The notes under the pieces: model-generated
Database searches by the model: none
The model's input: the letters and a program-made list of their open reading frames with translations, nothing else
What the model was told of the DNA's origin: nothing
Part shown: piece by piece, positions 5,152 through 11,408 of the stretch
How the letters are laid out: each line of letters starts with the position of its first letter
Numbering within the stretch: position 1 is the stretch's first letter
Assembly: GCF_015218165.1 (NCBI RefSeq)
Contig: NZ_CP048664.1
Span: 1 to 12,678, forward strand
DNA: 12,678 nucleotides
Direction: 5' to 3'
Origin: Acinetobacter piscicola
GTDB lineage: Bacteria; Pseudomonadota; Gammaproteobacteria; Pseudomonadales; Moraxellaceae
Position numbers and translations under genes: made by a program

Positions 5152-6418
5152 AATCATTATCCGGATCATGATTCTTGATCTTTTCAGGAGTGACTGCCTT
5201 TTCCCTCATCTGCAAAGGCACACGTTCGATGACTTGCCGCTTCATGAATGCCAATTCTTCATCAATAGCGGCTATCTGAATAACTGAATTCTTTAACTGT
5301 TGGCCCAGATCACTTAAGTATTCTAATTTCTCAAGTCGATCAAAGGATTCGGTATTCAATAGGTCTATATACGTCTGTAAATCATGCTGAATCAACCTAA
5401 AAGGTTCTGTCATTTGATGATCTTTCAATAAAGCTTGCAACATTTTTTGTTGTAGAAACAATAATTTTTCTTGAGCATACCAACGCTGCCGTGTCCGTGG
5501 TGTTTCTGCTTGCTTGCTCAACGCTTCAATCTCTTTTCGATTTTTTAATTCAGCCTCATAAAATGAACGATACAACTCATAATGATTTTCAGCACGTAAC
5601 CGATTAATTTCAGTAGTCATCTTTTCCCGTTCGGCCATTAATTCCGGCTCTTTCTCACGCGCAAAACGCACCGCCTTATTCATCACGGGGACATCTTGCA
5701 ACTGCGTCCCATACTTTTGATTGTAATCCCGATTCGACAAACAACTGACCAAACTAGGCACTTCCACCTGAATACCACGGATCTCCACCATTTTGATGGG
5801 GGCATAACGCCTCAAACTGTCATTAATCAATTCTTCAGTCTTCTGCCTATACAACTGCAGCTGCGCTTTCCCCATCCCCAATACATCAGCCGTCAGCTTT
5901 TGCGCGCCACCTTTCTGCGGATCCTTCGGGTTATAACGCTTAAAAAACTGCTCAGCTGTCCGATCGATCCCATCCACATGCCGTTCACTATACATAAAAT
6001 GCAAATGCGGTTGCTCTTGCCCACCCAACGATCCAACATGATTATGAATGGCACACGTAAAGGGATAGCTATAGCGGTCTGCAAACTCAGTAATAAATGC
6101 CTCAGCCAATTCAATCCGCTGCGCCTGGTTCAACTCTTTCGGTAAAGCCACCACCAAACTGGAACAGGTACGGCCATTACTGCGTTCATAAATATCTGCA
6201 GCATCCCAAAACTCAGCCGGATTTCCTTCAGCAAAATTTGGCAGATTGCCGGATCTCACAAACTCAATCTGCTCCGAAGCCGATTCCTTATAATTTTTAA
6301 AGTGCGAAGTCCGGGTAATGTAGTGAAACCGGTTCTTGGCCGTGGCAGCATTTTTTACTTTCCCCGATCGGGTTTTCACGGCCTTTTTGCTTGTGTGTTC
6401 CAGATTGCAATAGAACAT
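5135..6418 (-). CDS. mobA: MobA/MobL-family relaxase (MOBQ type)
   Basis: The relaxase would nick oriT and pilot the single strand into a recipient with a helper's conjugation machinery. The 427-residue protein has the MobA/MobL N-terminal domain. Y33 in FHYITR is the likely catalytic tyrosine. The HUH metal-binding histidines lie in CAIHNHVGSLGGQEQPHLHF (H125, H127, H138, H140). From about residue 255 to 400 it is strongly helical and charged, with a probable coiled coil (REKMTTEINRLRAENHYELY and onward). There is no primase domain and no relaxase-coupling protein gene, so the plasmid is mobilisable, not self-transmissible. ATG 6418 is preceded by GAAGGTGGG. The gene is divergent from the accessory gene at 6640, across a 220-bp region with strong hairpins, the expected place for oriT. 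Confidence 0.9.
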   Translation of the reverse strand: MFYCNLEHTSKKAVKTRSGKVKNAATAKNRFHYITRTSHFKNYKESASEQIEFVRSGNLPNFAEGNPAEFWDAADIYERSNGRTCSSLVVALPKELNQAQRIELAEAFITEFADRYSYPFTCAIHNHVGSLGGQEQPHLHFMYSERHVDGIDRTAEQFFKRYNPKDPQKGGAQKLTADVLGMGKAQLQLYRQKTEELINDSLRRYAPIKMVEIRGIQVEVPSLVSCLSNRDYNQKYGTQLQDVPVMNKAVRFAREKEPELMAEREKMTTEINRLRAENHYELYRSFYEAELKNRKEIEALSKQAETPRTRQRWYAQEKLLFLQQKMLQALLKDHQMTEPFRLIQHDLQTYIDLLNTESFDRLEKLEYLSDLGQQLKNSVIQIAAIDEELAFMKRQVIERVPLQMREKAVTPEKIKNHDPDNDFSPGF

Positions 6419-6472
6419 AATCCCACCTTCAAATTCACGGAGCCTCGCAGAGCCTGCGGAGCACGAGGAGAA

Positions 6473-6523
6473 GTGTTTTTAATTCGATATAATTGCGTAG
6501 TAATTATATCGAATTAAAAACAC
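6473..6523. repeat. Perfect 22-bp inverted repeat, 7-nt loop
   Basis: Left arm 6473-6494 and right arm 6502-6523 are exact reverse complements, with loop GCGTAGT. The arms start GTGTTTTTAATTCG and are AT-rich at the apex. It is unusually long for a terminator and sits between divergent mob genes. Confidence 0.93.
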
Positions 6524-6535
6524 GGAAACGAGCTT

Positions 6536-6575
6536 AAGAATTAAATAAAATGTTCCCACATTTTATTTAATTCTT
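6536..6575. repeat. Perfect 18-bp inverted repeat, 4-nt loop
   Basis: Left arm 6536-6553 (AAGAATTAAATAAAATGT) and right arm 6558-6575 are exact reverse complements around TCCC. It lies 12 bp after the first hairpin. Together they form a cruciform-prone block of about 100 bp. Confidence 0.93.
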
Positions 6576-6639
6576 CCCGTGCCGGCCTATGCTAAACTGA
6601 AAACACAAAAACCTCACCCATTTTATGCTGGAGAATGCG

Positions 6640-7395
6640 ATGGCGGCCCGTGGAAGACCTGCGAAAATACTCACCCCAAATGACCTCACGACATTGCAGC
6701 AATTCCTGGAGAAACTTCCCTTCCTCAAGAAAAAACAACAACAGGCTTTGACCCTACTTCAACAATCCAATGGCAGATTTAATGACCAACAACTCAGCCT
6801 GTTCAAAACAGTCGACCGAGAGAAAAACCAGTTTCTAACAAGACAGGCTCTCATTGAACAAATCAAACTGAAGGACAAAAACCAACAGCCCCTCTTGGCC
6901 AACGAAATTGAAATTCTGACCTTACTCAATCAAGCAATGGATCAGGATAATTTCTTCCGCCTAGATCGTGCCCTAGAGTCTTATCAGAAAATTGAAAAAG
7001 CAGCCCTAGACAATCGAATCCGGCTGGAGAATGAACACAAACGTGAAATTTTGCAGAAAAGTCACAAAGAACTGACAGAAGCCCAGAAAAAACGCAATGC
7101 AGAAAACCAACTCAAATACGCGATAGGAGGTGTAGTTCAATCGCTTTATAAAGACCTCAATCTTCAGATCCAGCACAGTGATATTCCCCTACTCAGAGAT
7201 GCCCTCCTACAGAGCATTATTTGGGAAAAAACCATTAAAGAAACCACAATCTATAAAGAGATCCAAAACAACACCGAAGATATCAAGGAAGAAACAAAAT
7301 TATTCCAGCGTATGCTTGAAGATTTGCCAACCTATAAAATCAATGGGAAAGATTTTCACAAGGTACTCATTCAAAAGCACAGTAAAAAGCCATAA
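6640..7395 (+). CDS. Mobilisation accessory-like protein with AT-hook-like N-terminus
   Basis: The start at ATG 6640 is chosen because GGAG (6630-6633) lies 6 bp upstream. An in-frame ATG at 6625 adds five residues but has no ribosome-binding site. The product is 251 residues. It starts MAARGRPAKILTP, in which RGRPAK resembles an AT-hook/minor-groove motif. It continues with glutamine- and lysine-rich helices, including a likely coiled coil at about 125-165 (ENEHKREILQKSHKELTEAQ). No catalytic motif is visible. It is divergent from the relaxase across the candidate oriT, the usual arrangement for MobC/MobS-type accessory proteins that bind oriT and help the relaxase. The role is inferred from position and composition. 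Confidence 0.65.
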   Translation: MAARGRPAKILTPNDLTTLQQFLEKLPFLKKKQQQALTLLQQSNGRFNDQQLSLFKTVDREKNQFLTRQALIEQIKLKDKNQQPLLANEIEILTLLNQAMDQDNFFRLDRALESYQKIEKAALDNRIRLENEHKREILQKSHKELTEAQKKRNAENQLKYAIGGVVQSLYKDLNLQIQHSDIPLLRDALLQSIIWEKTIKETTIYKEIQNNTEDIKEETKLFQRMLEDLPTYKINGKDFHKVLIQKHSKKP

Positions 7396-7778
7396 AATGC
7401 GATTACAGCCTGTTTTTGGCTCAATCCTATAACCCTACATAAAAAATGTAAACAGGGCTAAAAATGCGAAATAAGCCCTTTTACGCTTCAACCCTAAATG
7501 AATCCTTAATTTATAAATTAAGAAATGCCCTTAAAACTCAAATTAAATACCTAAAAGGTATCTATAGAGCGAGTGTCTACGAGCGACACAATGAAAAGTC
7601 GCGTCTAGACCCTCTGAAAAACCGTTTTTAAGGCTGTATAGCCTAAAAAAGCATAAATCACATGCTAAACCTGGCTTCTAGATCGAGCATAGCGAGCAAA
7701 AAGCTTTATGAGCGAAGCGAATTCATTATGCTCTTGCCTTTGCTTTTGCTCTTTTTAACTTCACGTAAACATGAACCA

Positions 7779-7853
7779 AAAAATTGCCCCAAGAATCGAG
7801 CGAGAGCGAGATTTAATAGAGTTTGAGCGTAGCGAAAACATAGGGCAATTTTT
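7779..7853. repeat. Long-range 11-bp inverted repeat enclosing GAGCG-rich loop
   Basis: Arms AAAAATTGCCC (7779-7789) and GGGCAATTTTT (7843-7853) enclose 53 nt that contain CGAGCGAGAGCGAG and GAGCGTAGCGA. The T run at the 3' end could make it a terminator, or it could be a structured RNA or protein-binding element. Confidence 0.6.
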
Positions 7854-7873
7854 AATGTTTTGTGTTTTTAATT

Positions 7874-7896
7874 GCTTTTAAAATATTTTTAAAAGC
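7874..7896. repeat. Perfect AT-rich palindrome before the iterons
   Basis: GCTTTTAAAA, TAT, TTTTAAAAGC: 10-bp arms with a 3-nt centre, 42 bp before the first iteron. It could assist strand opening at the origin. Confidence 0.7.
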
Positions 7897-7938
7897 TTTT
7901 AGACTATCTGAAAGCTTTATATAGCAATGCTTTCAAAA

Positions 7939-8026
7939 CCAATATGACTACGTTTACCTACCAATATGACTACGTTTACCTACCAATATGACTACGTTTA
8001 CCTACCAATATGACTACGTTTACCTA
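7939..8026 (+). repeat. Four identical 22-bp iterons (replication origin)
   Basis: Four perfect head-to-tail 22-bp repeats begin at 7939, 7961, 7983 and 8005. Each reads CCAATATGACTACG followed by TTTACCTA. A partial fifth unit (CCAATA) is at 8027-8032, and a diverged copy (AACTACATTTACCTTGC) lies at 8059-8075. The 22-bp period, two helical turns, places all Rep binding sites on one face of the DNA. They lie 110 bp upstream of the Rep_3 initiator gene and are its presumed binding sites for initiation and copy-number control. Confidence 0.95.
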
Positions 8027-8031
8027 CCAAT

Positions 8032-8086
8032 AATCTACAGTATATTTTTTGTAGATTTAACTACATTTACCTTGCATAAATCTACA
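8032..8086. promoter_or_regulatory. AATCTACA-type repeats, possible Rep autoregulatory operator
   Basis: AATCTACA occurs at 8032-8039 and 8079-8086, and its inverse TGTAGATT at 8050-8057, so the copies form inverted and direct pairs around the -35 of the repB promoter. Rep_3 initiators often repress their own promoter as dimers bound to inverted repeats; that this is such an operator is inference. Confidence 0.45.
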
Positions 8087-8100
8087 TAATATTTTATATA
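8072..8100 (+). promoter_or_regulatory. Candidate sigma-70 promoter of repB
   Basis: TTGCAT (8072-8077), a 17-bp spacer, then TATATA (8095-8100), 36 bp before the initiator ATG. The -35 lies directly after the diverged iteron-like copy and overlaps the AATCTACA repeats. Confidence 0.5.
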
Positions 8101-8136
8101 GACTTATATCGGTAAATAATAAAGTAGATAAATAGC

Positions 8137-9090
8137 ATGCGAGATCTTGTTGTTAAGGATAATGCTCTAATTAATGCTAGCTATAACCTCGATTTAGTTG
8201 AACAGCGTTTAATTCTCTTGGCTATTGTTGAAGCAAGAGAAAGTGGTAGAGGTATCAATACTAATGACCCACTAGAAGTACATGCAGAAAGTTATATCAA
8301 CCAATTCCAAGTAGCGAGACAAACAGCTTATCAAGCCTTAAAGGATGCCTGTAAAGATTTATTTGCTCGGCAATTTAGCTATCAAGAAATAAATAAAAGA
8401 GGAAATATTGAGAATGTTTTAAGTCGCTGGGTCAGTGAAATTAGATATATTGATGATGAGGCGACTGTAAAATTAATTTTTGCTCCTGCTATTGTTCCTT
8501 TGATTACACGTTTAGAAGAACAATTTACAAAATATGAATTACAACAAATTAGCAATCTTAGTAGTGCTTATGCAGTTCGATTATATGAGTTATTAATTGC
8601 ATGGCGTAGTACAGGGCAAACACCAATTATTGAATTAGCTGAATTTAGAAAAAAAATTGGTGTATTAGATGATGAATACACTCGTATGGGAAACTTTAAG
8701 GATCGTGTCCTTAACTTAGCAGTTGCTCAAGTCAATGAGCATACAGATATTAAAGTTAAATGTGAGCAACACAAACGAGGAAGAAACATTGCTGGTTTTT
8801 CATTTTCCTTCAAACAGAAAAAAGATGCTGCATTAAATACCATAAATAAAAATGCTAAGACTTTAGATGTATCTCTAAAACTTACCGATGCTCAACGCCA
8901 TATGTTTGCGCATAAAATGTCTGAATTACCTGAAATGAGTAAATATTCTCAAGGAACTGAAAGCTATCCTCAGTTTGCAGTTCGTATCGCAGAAATGCTC
9001 CAGGATTCTGAACGTCTCAAAGAGTTGTTACCTTATCTAATAAAAGTTGGGTATATGCCATTAGATAAAAAGGACACAGTAAATGGCTAA
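8137..9090 (+). CDS. repB: Replication initiator, Rep_3 superfamily
   Basis: This 317-residue initiator would bind the iterons at 7939-8026 and start theta replication. The N-terminus (VVKDNALINASYNLDLVEQRLILLAI) and the region up to about residue 130 are typical of the first winged-helix domain of Rep_3 proteins. The second winged helix (about 140-220) contains SNLSSAYAVRLYELLIAWRSTG and FRKKIG, followed by FKDRVLNLAVAQVNEHTDIKV. The C-terminal 90 residues are charged and variable. The ribosome-binding site before ATG 8137 is weak, which fits low expression of an initiator. The gene overlaps the next one by 8 bp, so they form one operon. The family is sure; the Acinetobacter GR type cannot be given without a comparison. 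Confidence 0.95.
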   Translation: MRDLVVKDNALINASYNLDLVEQRLILLAIVEARESGRGINTNDPLEVHAESYINQFQVARQTAYQALKDACKDLFARQFSYQEINKRGNIENVLSRWVSEIRYIDDEATVKLIFAPAIVPLITRLEEQFTKYELQQISNLSSAYAVRLYELLIAWRSTGQTPIIELAEFRKKIGVLDDEYTRMGNFKDRVLNLAVAQVNEHTDIKVKCEQHKRGRNIAGFSFSFKQKKDAALNTINKNAKTLDVSLKLTDAQRHMFAHKMSELPEMSKYSQGTESYPQFAVRIAEMLQDSERLKELLPYLIKVGYMPLDKKDTVNG

Positions 9091-9637
9091 ATTATCACTC
9101 AGTGAAGTATCTAAACGTTTTAAGATAAGCCGTTCTACTTTATACAGAGCTATAAAGGAGGGGCGTTTATCTAGAGGTGCTGATGGTCTTTTTGATATTG
9201 CTGAAGTTGTACGTTGCTTTGGCGAACCAACAAAAATACAGGATCAGTCAAACTCAACTTCTCCCCCTCAAAATGATGCAGATTTACGCCAATTAGTTGA
9301 TTTCATGAAAAAGGAAATTGAAGGATATAAGGATCGTGAAAAACGCTATTTAGATCAAATTGACCGCTTCCAATTACTATTAGGACATAAAGAAGATGAA
9401 GAAGAATTATCTCATGATACACCTATAACACCCCACAATGACACACCATGCGACACAACAAATGAAATGGTTGAATCATTTGAAAATAAAAGATTTAATA
9501 ATAAAAATAAGTCTCATGAGATACCAATGGAACATACTAATGACACACTACGAGACATATCAGTAACACACCATGCAACAAGAAAAAAACGTGGCTTATT
9601 TGGACGAGTCCTGAATGCCGTATTTAATGAGGATTAA
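9083..9637 (+). CDS. Helix-turn-helix DNA-binding protein, partner of repB
   Basis: The protein is 184 residues; its ATG lies inside the last codons of repB (ATGGCTAA), so the two are translationally coupled. The N-terminal 45 residues form a MerR/excisionase-like helix-turn-helix (LSEVSKRFKISRSTLYRAIKEGRL, then a short wing, GADGLFDIAEVVRCFG). A charged helix at about 68-105 (DLRQLVDFMKKEIEGYKDRE and onward) should be a coiled-coil dimerisation element. The middle is threonine- and asparagine-rich, with repeated HDTP/HTNDT motifs, and probably disordered. The C-terminus (RKKRGLFGRVLNAVFNED) is a basic amphipathic helix. Proteins of this layout are common directly after repB in Acinetobacter plasmids and are usually annotated as plasmid DNA-binding or RepA-like, but are not needed for replication in all cases. 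The role in copy control or partition is unproven. Confidence 0.85.
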   Translation: MAKLSLSEVSKRFKISRSTLYRAIKEGRLSRGADGLFDIAEVVRCFGEPTKIQDQSNSTSPPQNDADLRQLVDFMKKEIEGYKDREKRYLDQIDRFQLLLGHKEDEEELSHDTPITPHNDTPCDTTNEMVESFENKRFNNKNKSHEIPMEHTNDTLRDISVTHHATRKKRGLFGRVLNAVFNED

Positions 9638-9658
9638 ACTCTTAGAGGAGTTTTGAGC

Positions 9659-9802
9659 ATGAAAATACTGAAAGAGATCCTACAAGCAGTTGCCTTTTTG
9701 CTGATTGGCATTCCGATCATGATCATGGCTAGTATTTCAGATCAACGAGCCTTTAAAAAGGAGCGAGAACAACGTGGAAAAGCCCAAGAGCAAAACAGAT
9801 GA
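9659..9802 (+). CDS. 47-residue membrane peptide downstream of repB operon
   Basis: ATG 9659 is preceded by AGAGGAG 8 bp upstream, a strong ribosome-binding site. The peptide begins MKILKEILQA, then has one hydrophobic segment (VAFLLIGIPIMIMASIS, about residues 11-27), then a charged tail (DQRAFKKEREQRGKAQEQNR) that would face the cytoplasm. It follows the helix-turn-helix gene by 21 bp, so it is probably the last gene of the repB operon. I recognise no function. The single membrane span with a charged tail is compatible with a small regulator or a type I toxin-like peptide, but no antitoxin RNA is evident. Confidence 0.65.
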   Translation: MKILKEILQAVAFLLIGIPIMIMASISDQRAFKKEREQRGKAQEQNR

Positions 9803-9906
9803 TTGTTCAGTAAAGTTTACCAATGAAAATCAAAATTGAGTATAAAACAGGCATATTGTGTGAATAATCCATAAAAAACACTGATTTAAATCAAGTTATG
9901 TATTGA

Positions 9907-9934
9907 ATTTCGCATAAGTTGTATTATGCTAATT
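9907..9934 (+). other. pdif5: XerC/XerD site, C|D orientation
   Basis: XerC half ATTTCGCATAA (9907-9917, perfect), spacer GTTGTA, XerD half TTATGCTAATT (9924-9934, one change). It marks the end of the replication backbone and the start of the zinc-finger module. Confidence 0.88.
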
Positions 9935-10091
9935 TTAGTTTTTCTAATAGAGATAGAGGAATCTTTTACAAGTTGGCTGTCTAGAATCTCCCAAGTGAAA
10001 GTCTCCTGTTATTTCAGCACACATAATTTGTCTTACTTGAGAATCATAGGTAAAATATTCAATAACTTTAAAATAAAAATTTGGGTAAATT

Positions 10092-10691
10092 ATGGATATT
10101 TATCAAGATTGTTCTTGTAGTGGAAATAATGAAAATTGTTTCAAATGTTATGGAACTGGAAGAATTATTGATGAAAATAAAACTTCTACACCAAAATCAA
10201 TAAAAGTTCTTTCAACTAATCATACAAGATTTAAAAAGGAGAGTTATAAAAAAGAAGTTTTTATTTTAAAAAAAAATATAGATGGAAAAATTTATAAAGA
10301 ATTTTTGGTTAAGTGTAAAATATGTGCGAAATTGATTGAAAAGATAGAAATAAAAAATCATATCATTAAACATAATTCTATGAATCATATAGAGTCTTCA
10401 CAAGAAACTAATCTCGTAAAAAAACAAAAAATAACTCTAAGAACATTAATACTCTGCCCCATATGTAATGTTCGTGTAAAAGGAGTTAAATATGAAAAAC
10501 ATATGTTTAAGGTACATGGAAAAAATATCGACTTATCTAATTTTAAAATAAATGTTAGTTCAGGTAGTTTTGGTATATATGATGATGTAATCGAAAAAAA
10601 AATAAATAATGATGCTACTAAACTCTATGCACATAATTTTAGAGAGAATGGAAAATTTGGTTCCCATCCAGAACATGATAACTATGATTAG
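10092..10691 (+). CDS. Protein with DnaJ-like cysteine cluster and two C2H2 zinc fingers
   Basis: The protein is 199 residues. It starts with a DnaJ-type zinc cluster, CSCSGNNENCFKCYGTGR (C7, C9, C16, C19). Two classical C2H2 units follow: C75-x2-C78-x11-H90-x3-H94 (CKICAKLIEKIEIKNHIIKH) and C122-x2-C125-x11-H137-x4-H142 (CPICNVRVKGVKYEKHMFKV, then H). Linkers are lysine-rich and very AT-rich in DNA. The C-terminal 55 residues have no motif that I recognise. Nucleic-acid binding is likely, and protein binding is possible. ATG 10092 has TGGGT about 6 bp before it. It is the only gene in its pdif module. Classical C2H2 pairs are uncommon in bacteria, and I cannot name a family with this combination. 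Confidence 0.75.
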   Translation: MDIYQDCSCSGNNENCFKCYGTGRIIDENKTSTPKSIKVLSTNHTRFKKESYKKEVFILKKNIDGKIYKEFLVKCKICAKLIEKIEIKNHIIKHNSMNHIESSQETNLVKKQKITLRTLILCPICNVRVKGVKYEKHMFKVHGKNIDLSNFKINVSSGSFGIYDDVIEKKINNDATKLYAHNFRENGKFGSHPEHDNYD

Positions 10692-10700
10692 CCTATTTTA

Positions 10701-10717
10701 AATTAACACAATACATT
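10701..10717 (-). other. Degenerate sixth pdif: XerD half and spacer only
   Basis: AATTAACACAA (10701-10711) matches the XerD half AATTAACATAA with one change, and is followed by TACATT. This equals the inverted XerD plus spacer of pdif1 (AATTAACATAA, TACATC) at 15 of 17 positions. The XerC half that should follow is absent: GTA, then the IS1202-family element. A D|C site is exactly what the alternating order requires here. Confidence 0.5.
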
Positions 10718-10720
10718 GTA
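10716..10720. repeat. 5-bp target duplication TTGTA (right copy)
   Basis: It repeats 837-841, on the other side of the IS1202-family element, and supports that both IS parts belong to one insertion. Confidence 0.8.
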
Positions 10721-10744
10721 TGTTATTCCAAAGTAGAAATGTCC
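10721..10744 (+). repeat. Right terminal inverted repeat of the IS1202-family element
   Basis: It starts TGTTATTCCAAAGTAG and ends ATGTCC, and pairs with 813-836 at 21 of 24 positions. Confidence 0.85.
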
Positions 10745-10769
10745 TACCTAATAACCAAATAGAAATGTC

Positions 10770-11369
10770 CTATATGGACATTTCCAAGTCAAGCACAGGA
10801 TTTAGATTTCGTTCTTGAATTGCTGTTTTCTGTGCACGTCTGCTTGGCATCTTTTGAGAACGATTGCGTTTATTTTGTTGTTCTAGTTCTTCATGCTGCT
10901 GTTGAATATGGGCTAATACAGAACCCAAACGTTTATTTTCAACAATCTCTCGCTGGTTGAGCTGACTTAATTTATCGAAGATGCTGTAATTGATTTTTCT
11001 TCCCTGATATTCAATCGCGACTGTACTATCCGGGTATTCCAGAAACTCAAGATACTTGCCAATCAATCTTTGGTTTTCTTCCGTGTTTTCCAGGAGATAT
11101 ACGCATTTATCATAAGTGATCGTCAGGCTATTCGTGACTCTGCGGGGTTCACGCCAGGTAAAAATATCATCTAATTCTTCGGCTGTTTCAGTGACAGTCC
11201 GGTGTAGATCCTTGGGATTAAAGGCCATCTTGGCAAACTTCTGATTGAACTGCTCAATGAAGCAGGGTAGCCAGGCATTGGCTTCGGCAATCGAACTGAT
11301 GCCTTCCAGACGCATTTCTTTGATCAGACGGTCCTGAAGCGTTCTATTGGCTCGTTCTACACGGCCTTT
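10770..11369 (-). pseudogene. IS1202-family transposase, C-terminal 199 codons
   Basis: The frame is open from the IS junction at 11369 (K, then GRVERANRTLQDRLIKEMRLEG) to TAG at 10772-10770. The first internal ATG is at 11315. VERA supplies the third catalytic acid (E251 in the rejoined 445-residue protein). Beyond it lies the family's C-terminal region with FTWREPRRVTNSLTITYD and a basic tail (KRNRSQKMPSRRAQK). Rejoined through position 3 to 1 of the window, the frame is restored exactly, with AAA as the shared codon. Only the IS3-family insertion interrupts this gene, with no other frameshift or stop codon. Confidence 0.87.
11367..11369. repeat. 3-bp target duplication TTT of the IS3-family element
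   Basis: TTT precedes the left end of the element; the same TTT is at 1-3, which follows the right end on the circle. A 3-bp duplication is normal for the IS3 family. Confidence 0.8.
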
Positions 11370-11408
11370 TGAACCGTACCAGGTTTGTCGGAGACTTTTT
11401 TATTTAAG

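Larger units (their letters stand above)
6419..6639. other. Candidate oriT and divergent mob promoter region
   Basis: This intergenic region lies between the relaxase (left, minus strand) and the Mob-accessory-like gene (right, plus strand). It contains a short CGCAG/CTGCG hairpin near 6446-6460 and two large perfect hairpins (6473-6523 and 6536-6575). CACGG (6521-6525) and CCGTG (6577-6581) could pair around the second hairpin. MOBQ plasmids usually carry oriT beside the relaxase gene with inverted repeats near nic. I could not place the nic site, as no RSF1010-type core is recognisable. Confidence 0.5.
7396..8136. other. Replication-origin region (oriV) without protein genes
   Basis: About 740 bp hold no convincing gene. 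The left part (7560-7860) is dotted with GAGCG/AGCGA motifs and contains a long-range inverted repeat (7779-7789 with 7843-7853). A perfect AT palindrome (7874-7896) follows, then four iterons (7939-8026) and a cluster of AATCTACA-type repeats with a probable promoter for the initiator gene. The arrangement is that of an iteron-controlled theta origin. Confidence 0.75.
10721..11369 (-). mobile_element. IS1202-family element, transposase C-terminal part (interrupted)
   Basis: The right end begins TGTTATTCCAAAG at 10721 and has a second terminal motif (CCAAATAGAAATGTCC) at 10755-10770 that runs into the transposase stop codon. The fragment ends at the IS3-family element, whose target duplication TTT is at 11367-11369. 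It continues on the circle at position 4. Confidence 0.88.

Noticed and set aside
5696..6145. 149-codon + strand frame inside the relaxase gene.
   Set aside because: It is antisense to the conserved relaxase domain with its HUH histidines; histidine- and proline-rich composition indicates a shadow frame.
6302..6517. 71-codon + strand frame running into the first large hairpin.
   Set aside because: It overlaps the start of the relaxase gene in antisense and ends inside the inverted repeat; no ribosome-binding site.
7178..7432. 84-codon + strand frame inside and beyond the Mob-accessory-like gene.
   Set aside because: It overlaps a longer and better supported frame and is lysine/serine-rich in the manner of an out-of-frame translation.
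7939..8032. CRISPR-like look of the four tandem 22-bp repeats.
   Set aside because: The repeats are directly adjacent with no spacers and lie in front of a Rep_3 gene, so they are iterons.
9926..10120. 64-codon + strand frame that begins within pdif5.
   Set aside because: The start codon is part of the XerD half, there is no ribosome-binding site, and it overlaps the zinc-finger gene.
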